Positions 48,417 through 59,513 of a DNA stretch of 64,000 nt are shown here, in pieces. The position numbers and the translations under genes were made by a program. Each line of letters opens with the position of its first letter. The stretch's first letter is position 1. The notes under the pieces were generated by a model. It had not been told where the DNA came from, did not search any database, and saw only the letters and a list, made by a program, of their open reading frames with translations. Origin of the DNA: Ricinus communis (lineage: Eukaryota > Streptophyta > Magnoliopsida > Malpighiales > Euphorbiaceae). The stretch covers positions 1,054,001 to 1,118,000 of the forward strand of contig NC_063265.1 in the NCBI RefSeq assembly GCF_019578655.1. The letters are read 5' to 3'.

Positions 48417-49320
48417 TGATGCAACCAAAGATGCATCTAAGTAAACTAGCATGGATCCACTAGCCTATGGAGGACCGATGACACGAGCAAGGAGTAAAAG
48501 GTTCAAGCAAGCCTTAAATTCTTACTTGGAGCATGTTTTGAAGATGGCTAATGATGGTGCTTTTAATGAAGATAACAACGCCTTGAAGATAGTGACATTA
48601 ATTGCTATTAATGAAGCTTAAACTTTTGGTCATGGAACAAGGTCAAGGTCAAAGATCAGGGATCAAAGTCAACAGGCTTTCCTAGGGTTTCTAGAAGCAT
48701 GGGCCGCACCCTACAAGCATCGGGCCGCATATTAGGGTTTCTCAAGCATCGAGGTCTCACTCTAACCCTTGTAAGGCACCACCACTTATGCTTAGAGTAA
48801 GGCAGGCCGACATTAGAAGTCTTTTAGGGTTTGATTCTTTATTGCTTATCTCTTAGTCCTTTTTAGGGTTAGAATCATTTCAAAACTCTATAAATAGAGC
48901 TATGTATTTCTAGGGCTAAAGGACATAAGATCAATATACATTTCCGAATGAAGTTTTATTTGAGTTGTTAACTCTTATTCCTTAAGGTGTTCCTTATTGA
49001 ATTTCTTGAGATTAAATTAACTTGTTTGATTTAGTTTCACATCTACATGTTTGATCAATCAATTAACTTTTTATTAGTTTCTTGAGTTGTTTGAACATTC
49101 TTCATCTATTTATAACTAAAGGGCTTAGTAGTTCTATTGCTAAGTTTGTTAGTTCCATAATCAATTGCAAACTTTCAAGTTAGATCTTGGGGGCGACAAA
49201 TTCGAACTTATTAGTAAGGGTGCTTCCTCTTAAATAGGGAGAGCGTTTATCAGTTTGATTTTCTCACCATTACTTATCTTGGTGTTTGAACGATCCCGCA
49301 GGTCGAGTTCGAGTATATCA
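48417..49320 (+). repeat. 5' LTR of the CRM-like element
   Basis: 904 bp. TATAAATA at 48,889-48,896. Contains a variable GC-rich patch with repeated GGGCCGCA motifs (about 48,685-48,810). Confidence 0.9.
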
Positions 49321-49955
49321 TTTGGTATCGAGCCAAACTTGTTAGTTGGTTCATTTTTTTCAATTAAAGAGTCCGCTCTATTTCATCTCAATTTCGCCTG
49401 CATCATTATAAATAAAAAAAGAAAGTATACTATTTTCATTCTCACGTCCGCATACCAAGGCGATTTTCAAAAAAAAAAAGGGAAGGAAGAAACTAACCCT
49501 AACCATTTGTGTTGGGTAGTTCTCGAAGAATTGACTCTTGATTGATTCATTCCGCAATTCCTTTTAATTAATTGGAGCTGTTCTTCATTCTTATAATTAT
49601 GATTTGGGTAATTTTGTTTGCTTTCTCTTAAAAAGCTTTTCTTTTGGGTTAATTGAGTCTTGTTCGATTAGTTGCAAGCTTGTTTTGTTCACACGCTTAT
49701 AATTCATTTTATTGATTCACGAGTGTTCTATTGAACTTCAGAATTAATAAACGTTAAGAGGTTGTGAAAAACTTGTTCTTGTGATTACTAGAACAATTTG
49801 ATTCAATTTCTATAAGGAATTCAATTCTTTGTGAGTGAAACACGTGAGGGAGTGATCTTTTCTTGTTTTGCCTTTAACTATAAGAAGCCTCCAGAGTATA
49901 ACACTTGATCACGTCCTTTTTTTTTTGTTTTCTTTCTTAGTCTTTTGGTTTAACC
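49321..49955 (+). other. Leader of the CRM-like element
   Basis: Primer site at its start, then an untranslated leader to the gag ATG at 49,956. ORF 49,255-49,545 spans LTR and leader and has no domain. Confidence 0.7.
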
Positions 49956-51150
49956 ATGTCATCTGAACCATCATTGACTTTGGAAAATTTAGCCTATACA
50001 TTAAGAGATGTAGTAGAACATATGACAAAACAATTTCAAAAACAAGATGACAAATTAACTAGGTTATTGAATGATATGCCTAAAACGTCTAAAGGGGATG
50101 GTTCTGATAATGACCAAGAAAGTGAGTCTAAAGGGTCTAGACATAATCTCCAACCCAAAATTGACACTAATTTGGGTAGCATTAAGATGAAAATACCATC
50201 TTTTCATGGTAAGAGTGACCCTCAAGTTTATTTGGAGTGGGAAAAGAAGGTTGAAAGGGTTTTTGAATGTCATAACTATAGTGAGTCTAAAAAGGTTAAA
50301 CTTGCTTTGTTGAATTTTGTGATTATGCCGCCATTTGGTGGGATCAATTGGTGAGTGGTCGAGCGCCATGGGAACACGAAGTTGGTTCATGGGATGAGGT
50401 TAAACGCATTATGCGTAAAAGGTTTGTGCCATCGCACTACCAAAGGGATTTGTACAACAAGTTACAAAATCTAGTACAAGGTAGTAAGAGTGTTGAGGAG
50501 TATTGGCAATCTATGGAGATAGCTATGATTAGAGCCAATATAGATGAGGATAGGGAAGCCACAATGGCAAGATTTTTGCATGGTTTGAATCGTGATATTG
50601 CTAACATAATTGAATTGCAGCATTATGTAGAAATGGAAGATATGTTGCACATGGCCATAAAGGTGGAAAAGCAATTAAAAACCAAGAGCGTCGCCTCTAG
50701 CTCAAAATGGAGTAACGCATGGAAAGGGAGCAACCAGCCCCCTAACAAGGGTCGTGAGGCATCAAAGGACATCAAGCCAGCCCCTAAATTTGATATTAAC
50801 ACTAAACCAACGACGCAAAGTGACCTCAAATCAAAGAAAGTGCAATGCTTCAAGTGTTTGGGGTATGGACATATATCTTCCCAATGTCCAAACAAGCGAA
50901 CCATGGCAATTCGAGGTGGTGAAGTGGTCTTTGAGAGTGATAAAGAATCCGAACCAGTGAGGAGGATTACCTATACATGCCCCGAGTTGGAAGAATGTGA
51001 TGATGTGCAATTGGGTGAGGTTAGTAATGTACTTATAACTTTTAGAGCTCTTAATTTACAACCTATTGATGATGACGCTCAAAGGGAAAACATATTCCAT
51101 ACTACATGTAAAGTACAAAACCATGATGCTAATTGTAGTTTAATCATTGA
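49956..51150 (+). pseudogene. Gag of the CRM-like element (one frameshift)
   Basis: ATG 49,956 opens a gag with KMKIPSFHGKSDPQVYLEWE. The frame slips near 50,310, where the conserved DYAAIWWDQ segment is found one frame over (from 50,323). The second part continues with RKRFVPSHYQRDLYNKLQ to a CCHC zinc knuckle CFKCLGYGHISSQC (about 50,845-50,887). Total length of about 390 codons is normal for the family. Apart from the slip it reads well. Confidence 0.88.
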
Positions 51151-51500
51151 TGGGGGGTAGTTGTACTAATGTAGCCAGTGCTATGATGGTTGATAAACTT
51201 AGACTTCCAACTATTAAGCATCCTAAGCCATACACCTTGCAATGGCTTAATGATCAAAGTGGGATTAGAGTTACTAAGAAAGTATGGATTGCATTTAGTG
51301 TAAAGAAGTATAATGATGAGGTATTATGTGATGTTATTCCCATGCAAGCATGTCATATGTTGCTAGGTATACCATGGTTATATGATAGATTTGTAATTCA
51401 TAATGGTCGAACCAATGCATATTCTCTTGTAATGGATGGAAAACCGTATGTTTTGGCACCATTAAGTCCTAAAGAAGTTTGTGAATTATAAAAAGTTGTA
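51120..51500 (+). pseudogene. Aspartic protease of the CRM-like element
   Basis: Active-site motif LIIDGG/SCTN is split by a frameshift at a run of six Gs (51,150-51,155), where five would keep the frame. Downstream VIPMQACHMLLGIPWLYD is the conserved LLGxPW segment. The ORF closes with TAA at 51,491, followed by a charged Lys/Glu-rich linker region. Confidence 0.8.
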
Positions 51501-52009
51501 AAGGACCGAATGGAAGCATATGAGAAAGAAAAAAGAAAGTGTGAGAGTGCATATGAAAAACAAAAGGTGCACAAGCAAAAGGGAGTCAGTGTGGAAAATA
51601 ATGAGGGGGAGAGCAACGAGTGGTAAAAGGAGAGTTTAGCGAGGGTTTGCGTAAGAATGTGAGCAAAAGAACGAAGTAGCGCAAGAAAAGGGGAGGCAAG
51701 CGAGAAAAAAGTGAGTTTCTTAGTTAGAGAGCGAGACAAGAGAAAGGCTTTGAGTGAAAATAGGCAAGTACTTGTACTTATGTACAAGGAGACTTTATTT
51801 AACACTAATAATCTTAACTCTTCTCTTCCTAGTGTGTTTGTAAGTGTTTTGCAGGAATATGACGATGTGTTTCCCGAGGGAGTTACCTAGCCGGGTTGCC
51901 ACCACTAAGGGGGATAGAGCACCAAATTGACTTTGTGCCGGGGTCATCCATTCCAAATAGACCAGCCCTATAGAGTCAATCCGAGGAGACCAAAGAACTG
52001 CAACGCCAA

Positions 52010-53190
52010 GTTGAGGAACTACTAAGTAAAGGTTATGTTAGGGAAAGTCTTAGCCCATGTGTTGTTCCTGTTTTGTTAGTCCCTAAGAAAGATGGGTCTT
52101 GGCGTATGTGTGTTGATTATCGTGCAATTAACAAGATTACCATTAAATATCGTCATCCTATTCCTAAGTTAGATGATATGTTAGATGAATTGTATGGAAG
52201 TGTTATCTTTACTAAAATTGATTTGAGAAGTGGCTATCACCAAATTAGAATGAATATAGGTGATGAGTGGAAAACAGCATTCAAAACTAAATTTGGTTTG
52301 TATGAGTGGTTGGTCATGCCTTTTGGCTTAACTAACGCACCAAGTACTTTTATGAGACTAATGAACCATGTTTTGCGTGCGTATATTGGTAAATTTGTGG
52401 TAGTATACTTTGATGATATTTTGATTTATAGTAAGAGCTTTAGTGAGCATGTTGAACATGTTCGGATGGTGTTGATGGTTTTGCATGAGAATTCTTTATA
52501 TGCTAACCTTGCTAAGTGTGATTTTTGCACAAACAAACTTATGTTTCTTGGTTTTGTTGTTAGTGAAAATGGAATTCAGGTCGATGAAGATAAGGTAAAA
52601 GCAATTAAGGAGTGGCCAACACCAAAGAATGTTAGTGATGTGAGGAGCTTTCATGGGCTTGCAAGCTTCTATAGGAGGTTTGTCAAGGACTTCGGTACCG
52701 CCGCACCACTTAATGAGCTTGTAAAGAAGAACATGAAGTTTCATTGGGGAGAACAACAAGAAAACGCATTTAATATGCTAAAGGACAAACTTACTTCATC
52801 TCCCATTCTTTCACTTCCCGGATTTTTCCAAAACTTTTGAAATTGATCGTGATGCTTCCGGTGTAGGTATTGAGCTGTTTAATGCAAGATGGGAAGCCAA
52901 TAGCCTATTTTAGTGAAAAGTTGAATGGAGCTAGCTTGAAATATCCAACTTATGACAAGGAATTGTATGCTCGTATGCACTCAATGTTTAGCAAAAGCAT
53001 TATTTGCTACTAAGGAGTTTGTGATTCACACGGATCATGAAGCATTAAAGCACTCAAGGGATGTAATAAGTTGAATAAGCGCCATGCTAAATGGAGTGAA
53101 TTCATCAAGCATTTCCATATGTCATTAAGTACAAGCAAGGTAAAGAAAATGTAGTTCTGCCGATGCACTATCTAGAAGGTATGCTTTACT
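52010..53190 (+). pseudogene. Reverse transcriptase and RNase H of the CRM-like element
   Basis: RT is open from 52,073 to 52,840. It contains [18 protein letters not shown], the [12 protein letters not shown] block, [12 protein letters not shown] and the active-site YFDD (52,405-52,416). RNase H begins about 52,840 but is broken by single-base changes in T runs; pieces such as DASGVGI and [19 protein letters not shown] sequence lie in different frames. Downstream to 53,190 the tail remains readable only in patches. Confidence 0.85.
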
Positions 53191-53339
53191 TGCTTCTCTA
53201 GAAACAAAATTGCTTGGTTTTGAGTATATCAAAGATTTGTATGTTGATGACCACGATTTTGGTTCTATTTTCTATGCTTGTGAACATGGTGCTATTGATA
53301 AATTTTATAGACATGATGGATTTTTGTTCAAAGAAAAAA

Positions 53340-54667
53340 CGTCTATGCATTCCTATGTGTTCTACGTGAATTGCTTGTGAGAGAATCACATGAAGGTGGT
53401 TCAATGGGACACTTTGGTGTTCAAAAGACTTTAGATGTTTTGCATGATCATTTCTATTGGCCTAAAATGAAATCCGATGTGAATAGATTATGTGCTAATC
53501 AGATTGTATGCAGCAGGCTAAGTCTAAATCACAACCTAATGGGTTGTACATGCCTTCGCCCATACCTAATTCTCCTCGGATTGACATATCTATAGATTTT
53601 GTGCTTGGATTACCTAGGTCTAAGCATGGGCATGATAGTATTTTGTTGTGGTGGATAGGTTTTCAAAGATGTCACACTTTATTGCATGTAGGAAAACCGA
53701 TGATGCACAACATGTCACGAATTGTTCTTTAGAGAAATTGTACGTTTACATGGTATGCCTAGAACTATTGTCACGTTGATAGGGACACCAAGTTTTGAGC
53801 TATTTTGGAAGACCTTATGGGGTAAATTGGGAACTAAATTACTTTTTTCTACTACATGTCATCCCCAAACCGATGGTCAAACTGAGGTAGTAAATAGAAC
53901 TTTGTCACAATTACTTAGGACCATGGTTAAACGAAACTTGAGAACATGGGAAGATTGTTTGCCGCATGTTGAATTTGCATATAATCGTGTAGTATGCATT
54001 CTTCTACTCAATTTTGCCCATTTGAGATTGTTTATGGCTTTATTCCTTTGAGTCCTTTAGATTTGATTGCTTTACCTTTGAGTGAACAAGTGAATTTAGA
54101 TAGTGCAAAGAAGGCTGAATTTGTGTTGAAGTTGCATGAGCAAGTGCGTGCAAATTTGGAAAGACGCAATGAACAAATCACCAAACAACGCAATAAGGGC
54201 TGCAAAAGGATGGTATTTGAAGTTGGTGATTGGGTTTGGGTGCACTTCAGGAGGAAAGGTTTCCTAATCAAAGAAAATCAAAGTTGATGCCACGTGGTGA
54301 TGGTCCATTTGAAGTAATAGAGCGCATCAACGATAATGCATACAAAGTTGACTTACCTAGTGAGTATAATGTTAGTGCTACTTTTAATGTTGTTGATTTG
54401 TCTCCTTTTGATTTTGATGAAGGCGTTGATTCGAGGTCGAATCCTTTCAAAGAGGGGGGGAATGATGCAACCAAAGATGCATCTAAGTCAACTAGCATGG
54501 ATCCACTAGCCTATGGAGGACCGATGACACAAGCAAGGAGTAAAAGGTTCAAGCAAGCCTTAAATTCTTACTTGGAGCATGTTTTGAAGATGGCTAATGA
54601 TGGTGCTTTTAATGAAGATAACAACGCCTTGAAGATAGTGACATTAATTGCTATTAATGAAGCTTAA
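53340..54667 (+). pseudogene. Integrase of the CRM-like element, extending into the 3' LTR
   Basis: HHCC finger at 53,371-53,520 (His in RESHEGGSMGHFG, Cys near NRLC). The core is split over three frames, with [10 protein letters not shown], then DRDTKF (one frame off, next to a short T run), then [16 protein letters not shown] with the catalytic Glu. The C-terminal part has GDGPFEVIERINDNAYKVDL and VVDLSPFD. The reading then crosses the polypurine tract and runs 205 bp into the LTR, ending INEA at 54,667, with a GPMTQARSKRFKQAL segment encoded by the LTR. No classical chromodomain is visible. Confidence 0.82.
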
Positions 54668-55360
54668 ACTTCTGGTCATGGAACAAGGTCAAGGTCAAAG
54701 ATCAGGGATCAAAGTCAACAGGCTTTCCTAGGGTTTCTAGAAGCATTGGGCCGCACCCTAAGCATCTGGGCCGCACATTAGGGTTTCTAGAAGCATTGGA
54801 GGTCTCACTTTAACCCTAGGGCAGCCCACCACTTATGCTTAGAGAAGGAGGCGGAGCCCGACATTAGAAGTCTTTTAGGGTTTGATTCTTTATTGCTTAT
54901 CTCTTAGTCCTTTTTAGGGTTAGAATCATTTCAAAACTCTATAAATAGAGCTATGTATTTCAGGCTAAAGGACATAAGATCAATATACATTTCCGAATGA
55001 AGTTTTATTTGAGTTGTTAACTCTTATTCCTTAAGGTGTTCCTTATTGAATTTCTTGAGATTAAATTAACTTGTTTGATTTAGTTTCACATCTACATGTT
55101 TGATCAATCAATTAACTTTTTATTAGTTTCTTGAGTTGTTTGAACATTCTTCATCTATTTATAACTAAAGGGCTTAGTAGTTCTATTGCTAAGTTTGTTA
55201 GTTCCATAATCAATTGCAAACTTTCAAGTTAGATCTTGGGGCGACAAATTCGAACTTATTAGTAAGGGTGCTTCCCTCTTAAATAGGGAGAGCGTTTATC
55301 AGTTTGATTTTCTCACCATTACTTATCTTGGTGTTTGAACGATCCGCTCGAGTTCGTATC
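54463..55360 (+). repeat. 3' LTR of the CRM-like element
   Basis: 898 bp, starting TGATGCAACC after the polypurine tract. TATAAATA at 54,940-54,947. The right end (GAGTTCGTATC) is slightly altered against the 5' LTR end. The following GTAAGTAGTA before GAATGTAATACCC is a decayed or shifted trace of the GGGTA target site seen at the left. Confidence 0.88.
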
Positions 55361-55373
55361 GTAAGTAGTAGAA

Positions 55374-55482
55374 TGTAATACCCAGTTTTTTTCTAAAAAA
55401 GAAAATAATATATATATATATATATTTGTGTGTGTGTGTGTATGCATATATATATATATACACATATTTAAAGGGGGTAGAA
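55374..55482 (+). repeat. Duplicated U3 start and polypurine tract of the Tekay-like LTR
   Basis: TGTAATACCCAGTTTTTT occurs at 55,374 and again at 55,483, each preceded by (G)TAGAA. The 109-bp block between them ends with a second TTTAAAGGGGGTAGAA tract and contains TA and TG repeats. Confidence 0.85.
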
Positions 55483-55529
55483 TGTAATACCCAGTTTTTT
55501 CTAAAAAAAGAAAATAATAATAATAATAG

Positions 55530-55621
<92 letters not shown>

Positions 55622-56142
55622 GTATAAGAATATTTCTTTTTCTTTTCTTCCTTTTCCCTTCCCTCTCTCCCTCTTTCCCTTCCTTCTCTTTCTTTTTCCT
55701 TCCTCTCTCTTCCTTTCTCCTTCCCCCCTTTTTTTTTCTCTCCTTCCTGCTAGCTGCCCACCTTCCCCACCCGAGACTGACAATCTCAGTTTTATTTTTC
55801 AGGTGACAGTTAGAGTTCTTCGTCGTCCTACATTATGACAGTCCGACTTCTTCTCTTTCAGACTTTTTGTAAATAAACTGTACTTCCATATTTTTGTTGT
55901 TATATACTTTAGACCTTCTGCAGTAGACTACTTTCAAATTGTTGTGACTTTTCTGGTCTATAATGAACGTGGGATGTTTTAAGATCAGATAGATTTAATT
56001 ATGGCATGTCAGTCATGAATTATGATATTTTATTAGCTTTTTATTTGAATTATTGATCGGTAAGGCTTACTACAGGATTCGGTGGCCTTAAGCCTACCCA
56101 TTCTCTAGGTGTTAGTCACGGGCCCACAGAACGGTCGTGACA
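55483..56142 (+). mobile_element. 3' LTR of the Tekay-like chromovirus
   Basis: 660 bp from TGTAATACCC to GGTCGTGACA. Contains compound TA/TG microsatellites (about 55,530-55,625) and a CT-rich tract (about 55,636-55,745). The last ~370 bp is an inverted copy of 47,799-48,175. ORFs at 55,319-55,838 are simple-sequence translations, not genes. Confidence 0.85.
55530..55625. repeat. Compound (TA)n(TG)n(TA)n microsatellite
   Basis: Uninterrupted TA, then TG, then TA runs. A shorter related TA/TG run lies at about 55,408-55,465. Confidence 0.95.
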
Positions 56143-57690
56143 GCTATCATGGTCTAGTTATATCTTAAGAACCATAAGTGAAGGAATAGATTGCACTTGA
56201 GGTGGCACTGTCAATTATCACATCTATGTGAGGAAGGGGAAAGTTGTTTTTAGGGCACACTTTACTCAGGTCCCTATAATCCATACACATCCTTACTTTT
56301 CTATCCTTTTTCAAGACGGGAACAATATTCGCCAACCATTCAGAATAATCAAGTACATCAAGGCAGTTAGTTTTACCTGTATAGCGACCTCTTCTCGGAT
56401 CTTCTCTGCGCGTTCTGGCCTCAACCTTCTCATTTTCTACTTAATAGGCTTGATGTGCGAATAGGTCAGAATATGATGCTCTACTATCTTTCTGTCTAAC
56501 CCTGGCAATATCGTCATATGACTAAGCAAATACCAATTTTATCTTTTCTATTATGTTTTCTAATTCTCTCCTTTCCTTAACAGTTATATCATAAGCAATC
56601 GAGATATGCCTTAGATTTTCATATATGCCTAAATTAAATGAATCAATTTATATGGAAATTTATGTCAAATATGCACTTATCATGATTATTAAAATGCATG
56701 CTACCATCAGAAAATATATTACACAAGTAAGCAAAATTGAAGTTCATATCATTGATCTTAGAAGCGAAATAAACATTATCCTCATAAAGATCAGATATTA
56801 TTACAGCAGTTTCCTCACAAAATAAATCAATAATATTTTCTTCTATTAGAGCAACTAACCCTTGCGGACTCAGATTCTCTAGCAGTGGATGAACTCTTCG
56901 ACGGCCTTTCTTCGGCCTTGGCTACATTATGACCTTCTTTAGACATCCGCTGCCTTACCTCCTATCGATGATTAGATTCTTGAAAATCTCAAACCGCAAC
57001 ACCTTAGTCCCTACTATAGAAACAAGTTTGAGCTCTCCAAAGTAAGGCTTGTACTCCTAGATAAAAATATCTTTTAAAGTCTTATCCTTTGGTTTGCCCT
57101 AATCTTTATCCTTGTTGTATCTCATGCCATGTCGAGTTTTCTGCCCCTTAAAGTCTGGTAGCTTCACAATCCTTTATTGATTCTTCTCTAGCCCCATTTC
57201 AGGCATGAAGTTCATCTTCTTGAACATACTTGCCACTTTAGGATAAATATAGTCCTCGTAGAGGACAACAACCTGAAATCCAATTGGGGCCTCAAGCTCA
57301 TTAGCAGCTTCCTAAATAATCGAGATGACCTTACCACCTTCAACATTGATGGTGATTATCTCTCCTTCATGAGGGAATTTGACTTTTTGGTGCATAGTGG
57401 ATAAGACTCCTCCTAAGGCATGAAATTATGGCATACTTAATAACAGAGCAAAGGCTACTAAGATATCCAGGACAGTGGATTCAACCTAGAATTTTATAGG
57501 ATCCGTCTTTACTAATGCTAAAAATGTCCCTTCTACATCCCTTATGGTCTCATCATAGGCTCTTATGACCATGTTTAGTAGCTTTATGTCTTTGTAATCA
57601 TACCTAGTTTATGTAAGAAGGACATACATCGATGGCCAACCCACCGGCTACCATCATATATAGGGTCCTCTTCCCCTTCTGATGGCTCGC
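56143..57690 (-). pseudogene. Tat pol, first part: protease and RT N-terminus
   Basis: Minus strand from about 57,650: protease region with VAGGLAID-type start, then LGG and HQKVKFPHEGEIITI (about 57,400-57,350). Further down at 56,400-56,160 lies the RT start with WLANIVPVLKKDRKVRMCM and DYRDL. The RT is cut at 56,143 by the composite element and resumes at 47,335 in the same frame. Many stop codons. ORF 56,228-56,464 (+) is an opposite-strand shadow. Confidence 0.8.
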
Positions 57691-57699
57691 TAACACGAC

Positions 57700-59130
57700 T
57701 AGCAATCTATAGGCAAGTGTACCTATCAAATGTAATCTAGCTATGACAAGTATAAATGTCGTATCCCATGAAAATTGAGAAACTACTGCTACTAAGCTAT
57801 TCCTATTATCTAACCGATCAAAAGGTGGTAAAGATTATTAATTAAAAATGATTAAGAATGCAACTGAAAGCTAAATTTTAATAAAGAGAATGAAAGTTGA
57901 AAAAAGGATAATAAGATGAGTTAACCCAATTAGGGATCACTTTAGTTAGCCGGCTTATAAACAATAAATTATGAATTGATTGATTAAGAATTGCGATATA
58001 TGGATAATTTCTTAAATGAATTGGCCTCTCTCTCGAGTTAACCAATTCTTAACCCTAAAGATCTAAAGTTGAAACTTTTTTCTAATAATTGATTTTAGAA
58101 TAGCATTAATCTCTAAATTACCGCTAATAAGAATGTCTAGTTCTTATTCCAATAAGTTATTACACTTATCTCTAAGATGAAAATCACCTAATCACACAAG
58201 CAATTGTCTAAACTCAATTGAATTTCTCAATTACAAAGGAGTTCTCAAATTGATTCGATAATGAAGAAGAAACAATAGATTTTATTATACTTGAATGAAA
58301 ACTACAATCTTAAATCAACAATCCAATCAATTAAGCACAAAACAAGCCTACCATGGCTAAAGATCACCCCCAAATGGGTTTAATAGAATTTGTTACACAT
58401 ATTCATGATGAAACTAATACAAAAATTAAATACAAAATAGACAAGAATCGAAAAGAATATAAACACCATTTTCTCAAATAGTGAGATGTTATCCCCTCTT
58501 AAATAACTCTAGATCCAATCTCTACAGCTCAAGATCTCATTCTGCTTTCCTTTGAATCTTTGATCCAATCCTCAAGAGCAACTATCTGGATGATGTTGAA
58601 GTGGAATTTGTCTTTGTTTTCTTCTTCTTGATCATCCCGAAGGTTGCTCCTAAGGTCTGTCTTGAATACTCCAAAGTTCCCTATCTATCTTTTTCTATGT
58701 GTCCCTCTCTCTTTCCTTTTATTTTCTTTTAACTTAGGTTTTAGTAGCCAACACGGCCTAGACCCATACTGTTTTGATCTAAAAGTCTACATGTGGCCTT
58801 GACTTCAAAGACAGCCTGGATTTGGGTCGTACATGCTCCTGTGGCCGTGTTACTCTCCGTGACCGTTACAAATCGATTCTTTCACCATAGGTAAGGCATT
58901 TCAAGACGCCTCGACCTTGACTGCCCTCAAGACGCGTGTTGAACAATCTAAAGCGCCCGATTCGACCGTTTCTTCCCAATTTTGGTCTGATTTCTCTCTA
59001 ACTTTGATAATGTACCTAGAAAAACATTTGAGACACAAAAAAAACTAAAACAGGGTGATGCTAATACAAAAACATAAATGCTATAAAAATAACTCAAAAT
59101 CAATCATGCAAACATGTGTAATATCAAGGA
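57700..59130. mobile_element. Unclassified repeat inserted in the Tat gag region
   Basis: 1.4 kb of AT-rich, non-coding sequence that separates the Tat gag N-terminus from protease. It opens with GGCAAGTGTACCTATC and GTCGTATCCCATGAAAATTG, a phrase I recall from abundant non-coding plant repeats. It also has ACACGGCC/GGCCGTGT inverted motifs (about 58,748 and 58,852). Termini and target duplication were not identified, so the class is open. Confidence 0.4.
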
Positions 59131-59139
59131 TATCACCTT

Positions 59140-59513
59140 CACTTCAACCGCTATATAGGTAAGTCTTCGTTCCAGAAAGTAATCATCTCGATGGTCTTGT
59201 TAGTTACTGTTTTGATCAACTCCTCAAGAGTAGCCACTATGCTTATGGTGTTATTAGATAAGGCTTGAGTTAGAACGTTTCGGTCGTCATGTGAGTGCAT
59301 TAGTAACTGCCAGATGTCAGTCGTCTTCTTATTCTTCTTTAGCTCTTTTAATAGCCTCTTGTTCTCTTCTTTTAGGGCTTATGCCCCCATGTCCTTACTA
59401 TTACTCACTGGCTTAACTTCTTTATAAGAAACATTGTTTGCCCATATATATGTTCTCTCATTGTCTTGGACTTCACACTCATCCCTAGAACTGTACCAAA
59501 TGTTTATGGCCAT
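59140..59513 (-). pseudogene. Tat gag N-terminal fragment
   Basis: From ATG near 59,513, the minus strand reads MAINIWYSSRDECE, then a Lys/Glu-rich coiled-coil stretch (ALKEENKRLLKELKKNKK), then HDDRNVLTQALSN, to about 59,140. One stop interrupts the coiled coil. The remaining gag is displaced or deleted by the repeat at 57,700-59,130. Confidence 0.6.

Larger units (their letters stand above)
48417..55360 (+). mobile_element. Young CRM-like Ty3/gypsy element, near full length
   Basis: 6.9 kb with 5' LTR 48,417-49,320 and 3' LTR 54,463-55,360. The LTRs start TGATGCAACC; the 5' copy ends TATATCA. Primer site TGGTATCGAGCC is at 49,323-49,334 and polypurine tract AAGAGGGGGGGAA at 54,450-54,462. 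Gag, protease, RT, RNase H and integrase follow in Ty3/gypsy order. The last ~450 bp of the two LTRs differ only by small indels. The gag type, TGATG...ATCA ends and integrase reading into the 3' LTR fit the CRM (centromeric) chromovirus clade, but clade assignment is from memory of family features. Confidence 0.85.
47336..56142. mobile_element. Composite LTR insertion with U5 ends at both termini
   Basis: An 8,807-bp unit inside the RT gene of the Tat element. Left flank 47,331-47,335 is ACTAT; right flank 56,143-56,147 is GCTAT. Removing the unit and one flank copy restores the RT frame with no residue lost, so these are the true insertion ends. The left end is the reversed U5 of a TRIM-type LTR (TGTAACGATCC). 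The right end is the forward U5 of a Tekay-like LTR (GGTCGTGACA). Contents in order: TRIM 3' half (-), Tekay-like LTR fragment (-), chromodomain fragment (+), CRM-like element (+), Tekay-like LTR (+). Confidence 0.8.

Noticed and set aside
51398..51805. 135-residue minus-strand ORF rich in Leu/Ser/Phe
   Set aside because: Antisense of the Lys/Glu-rich linker after protease in the CRM-like element.
55319..55838. Several ORFs of 92-154 residues rich in Tyr/Ile/Cys/Val or Phe/Ser/Pro
   Set aside because: Translations of TA, TG and CT simple repeats inside an LTR.
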